Positions 48,636 to 50,001 of a stretch of DNA of 50,001 bases are shown one piece after another (the first letter of the stretch is position 1; the number at the start of each line of letters is the position of its first letter). The DNA is taken from contig CAIXPZ010000090.1 in assembly GCA_903921455.1 (NCBI GenBank), positions 1 through 50,001 on the forward strand, in the 5' to 3' direction. This stretch comes from an uncultured Verrucomicrobia subdivision 3 bacterium. GTDB lineage: Bacteria > Verrucomicrobiota > Verrucomicrobiae > Limisphaerales > UBA11358. Position numbers and translations under genes: made by a program. The notes below the pieces were generated by a model. The model had not been told where the DNA came from. It searched no databases and saw only the letters and a list, made by a program, of their open reading frames with translations.

Positions 48636-49244
48636 ATGGCTCGTTATACAGGTCCCCGCGTCCGCATCAGCCGCCGTTTCGGTATTCCGATTTTCGGCCC
48701 GACGAAATATCTCGAACGCCGCAACTATGGTCCCGGCGTCCACGGCCCGAAGTCGCGCCGCAAGACCACCGAATACGGTGAAGGTCTGAATGAGAAGCAG
48801 AAGCTCCGTTATTACTACGGTTTGATGGAGAAGCAGTTTCGCGGCGTCTATGAAAAGGCGAAGAACCGCCGTGGCGTCACGGGCGAGACGATGCTCCAGA
48901 TTCTGGAGACCCGTTTGGACAACGTCGTGTTCCACCTCGGTTTCGGCAACACCCGCGCCGCGGCCCGCCAGATGGTCAATCACGGCCATATCACCGTCAA
49001 CGGTCGCAAGGCGGCCATCGCGTCCTTCGCCCTCAAGGTGAACGATGTCATCGTGGTCAAGAACCACAACGTGTCGCGCCAGTTGGCGACAAAGAATTTG
49101 GAAGTCTCCGCCAGCCGCGCGGTGCCGGATTGGTTGTCTTTGGACAAGGAAGCGTTCAAGGGCACCGTCATGCGCATCCCGACTCGCGACGAGATCCAGC
49201 CGATCGCCAATGAGCAGGCTGTCGTTGAATTTTATTCCCGCTAA
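48636..49244 (+). CDS. rpsD: 30S ribosomal protein S4
   Basis: Primary 16S rRNA binder; in E. coli it represses the alpha operon. 202 residues: MARYTGPRVRISRRFGIPIF, a GPKSRRKTTEYGEGLNEKQK linker, and the S4 RNA-binding domain LETRLDNVVFHLGFGNTRAA. The N-terminal zinc-binding cysteines of some family members are absent. The spacer is AAATAATATTTTTCT, with no Shine-Dalgarno sequence. Confidence 0.98.
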   Translation: MARYTGPRVRISRRFGIPIFGPTKYLERRNYGPGVHGPKSRRKTTEYGEGLNEKQKLRYYYGLMEKQFRGVYEKAKNRRGVTGETMLQILETRLDNVVFHLGFGNTRAAARQMVNHGHITVNGRKAAIASFALKVNDVIVVKNHNVSRQLATKNLEVSASRAVPDWLSLDKEAFKGTVMRIPTRDEIQPIANEQAVVEFYSR

Positions 49245-49335
49245 CCCGTAAACCAAGAAAGACAATTACACGGGCGCTTCCGGCCGGGAATAAATTGTGC
49301 CGGAATCGTCAGATTAAAATTGTCGAAAGGATACC

Positions 49336-50001
49336 ATGCCAGTTCGTTTAGGACGTTTTGAAATGCCCAAGCGGTTGCAGAAGGATGAACCCTCTGCCAC
49401 CGAGACCTACGCCAAGTTTATCGCCGATCCGTTTGAAACCGGTTACGGCCACACCGTCGGCAACTCGCTTCGCCGCGTGTTGCTCTCCTCGCTGGAAGGC
49501 GCGGCGATCACCTCCGTGAAGGTGGACGGCGCGCAGCATGAATTTGCCACGATCGAGGGCGTCGTCGAAGACGTGACCGACATTGTCTTGAACCTCAAAA
49601 AGGTTAAGTTCAAAGCCCACACCCGCGACGAGCAGGTGCTCTTGCTCTCGGTGAACAAGGATGGTGCCGTCACCGCCGCCGACATCCAGACCAATCAGAA
49701 TGTTGAGCTCGTTAATCCGACGCAGCACATCTGCACGCTGGACAAGAAGAAAAAATTTGAGATGGAGCTGACCGTGAAAATCGGCCGTGGCTTCTGCCCG
49801 AGCGACGAAAACAAGAAGCCCGGCCAGGCGATTGGCATCGTGGCGATTGACTCGATTTTCTCCCCGGTGACCCGCGTGCGTTACGCTGTCGAAGCGGCGC
49901 GCGTTGGCAACCGCACGGATTACGACCGTTTGGTTCTCGAAATCTGGACGGACGGTCGCATCACGCCCGATGACGCGCTGACGCAGGCTTCGGCCATTCT
50001 C
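49336..50001 (+). CDS. rpoA: DNA-directed RNA polymerase subunit alpha (partial, cut by window end)
   Basis: Scaffold subunit of RNA polymerase. 222 codons are visible and the frame is still open at the window edge. It starts MPVRLGRFEMPKRLQKDEPS, then FIADPFETGYGHTVGNSLRR, LLSSLEGAAITSVKVDGAQH and PVTRVRYAVEAARVGNRTDY, all typical of the N-terminal dimerisation domain. The C-terminal alpha-CTD lies beyond the window. The ATG is preceded by GAAAGGA, a fair Shine-Dalgarno sequence, in a 91-nt spacer longer than most here. Confidence 0.97.
   Translation, partial: MPVRLGRFEMPKRLQKDEPSATETYAKFIADPFETGYGHTVGNSLRRVLLSSLEGAAITSVKVDGAQHEFATIEGVVEDVTDIVLNLKKVKFKAHTRDEQVLLLSVNKDGAVTAADIQTNQNVELVNPTQHICTLDKKKKFEMELTVKIGRGFCPSDENKKPGQAIGIVAIDSIFSPVTRVRYAVEAARVGNRTDYDRLVLEIWTDGRITPDDALTQASAIL

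Overview
The window looks like chromosome of a Verrucomicrobiota bacterium, most likely near Pedosphaera/Limisphaerales. This is inferred from gene content, not from a marker search. The signs are large secreted proteins built from autotransporter-type beta-strand repeats, a recurrent C-terminal module ending in 'YR..(L)xP', Reg_prop sensor kinases, exported sugar isomerase-like proteins, many small REP-like palindromes, and A/T-rich intergenic spacers with few Shine-Dalgarno sequences. I saw no rRNA, tRNA, CRISPR array or insertion sequence.

Region 1 (1-21076, + strand) is a saccharolytic surface locus. It opens with what looks like a deletion-broken prepilin gene. A multidomain GH10 endoxylanase follows, then a beta-strand-repeat protein fused to an agarase-like (GH50-type) catalytic domain, and a 1545-residue beta-strand-repeat surface protein. 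Next are two exported TIM-barrel isomerase-like proteins, a two-component system (a double beta-propeller histidine kinase overlapping a NarL-type regulator), a GH3 beta-glucosidase/xylosidase, and a stand-alone paralogue of the agarase-like enzyme. The layout suggests extracellular chain cleavage, surface attachment, periplasmic trimming to monomers, and sensing of the products by the propeller kinase.

Region 2 (21157-37588) is mixed. On the minus strand is gmhB-glmS followed by a zinc-ribbon/membrane/TIM-barrel protein. On the plus strand are a 6-phosphofructokinase with pyrophosphate-type active-site signatures, a compact type III polyketide synthase/methyltransferase/FAD oxidoreductase cluster, and thiE. 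A REP-like palindrome ends at the thiE start codon. Then come an enlarged NAD+-dependent DNA ligase with palindromes lying inside its two non-family insertions, a GH2/discoidin enzyme, ppnP, and a CobA-HemD fusion.

Region 3 (37914-50001, + strand) is the S10-spc-alpha ribosomal protein supercluster. It begins at rplB instead of rpsJ: rplB-rpsS-rplV-rpsC-rplP-rpmC-rpsQ-rplN-rplX-rplE-rpsN-rpsH-rplF-rplR-rpsE-rplO-secY-map-infA-rpmJ-rpsM-rpsK-rpsD-rpoA (cut by the window end). rpmD and adk are missing from their usual places. S5 carries a Gly/Arg (RGG) N-terminal extension and S11 an Ala/Lys/Pro extension. Most genes here start after A/T-rich spacers without a Shine-Dalgarno sequence, and two intergenic spacers carry copies of the same hairpin.
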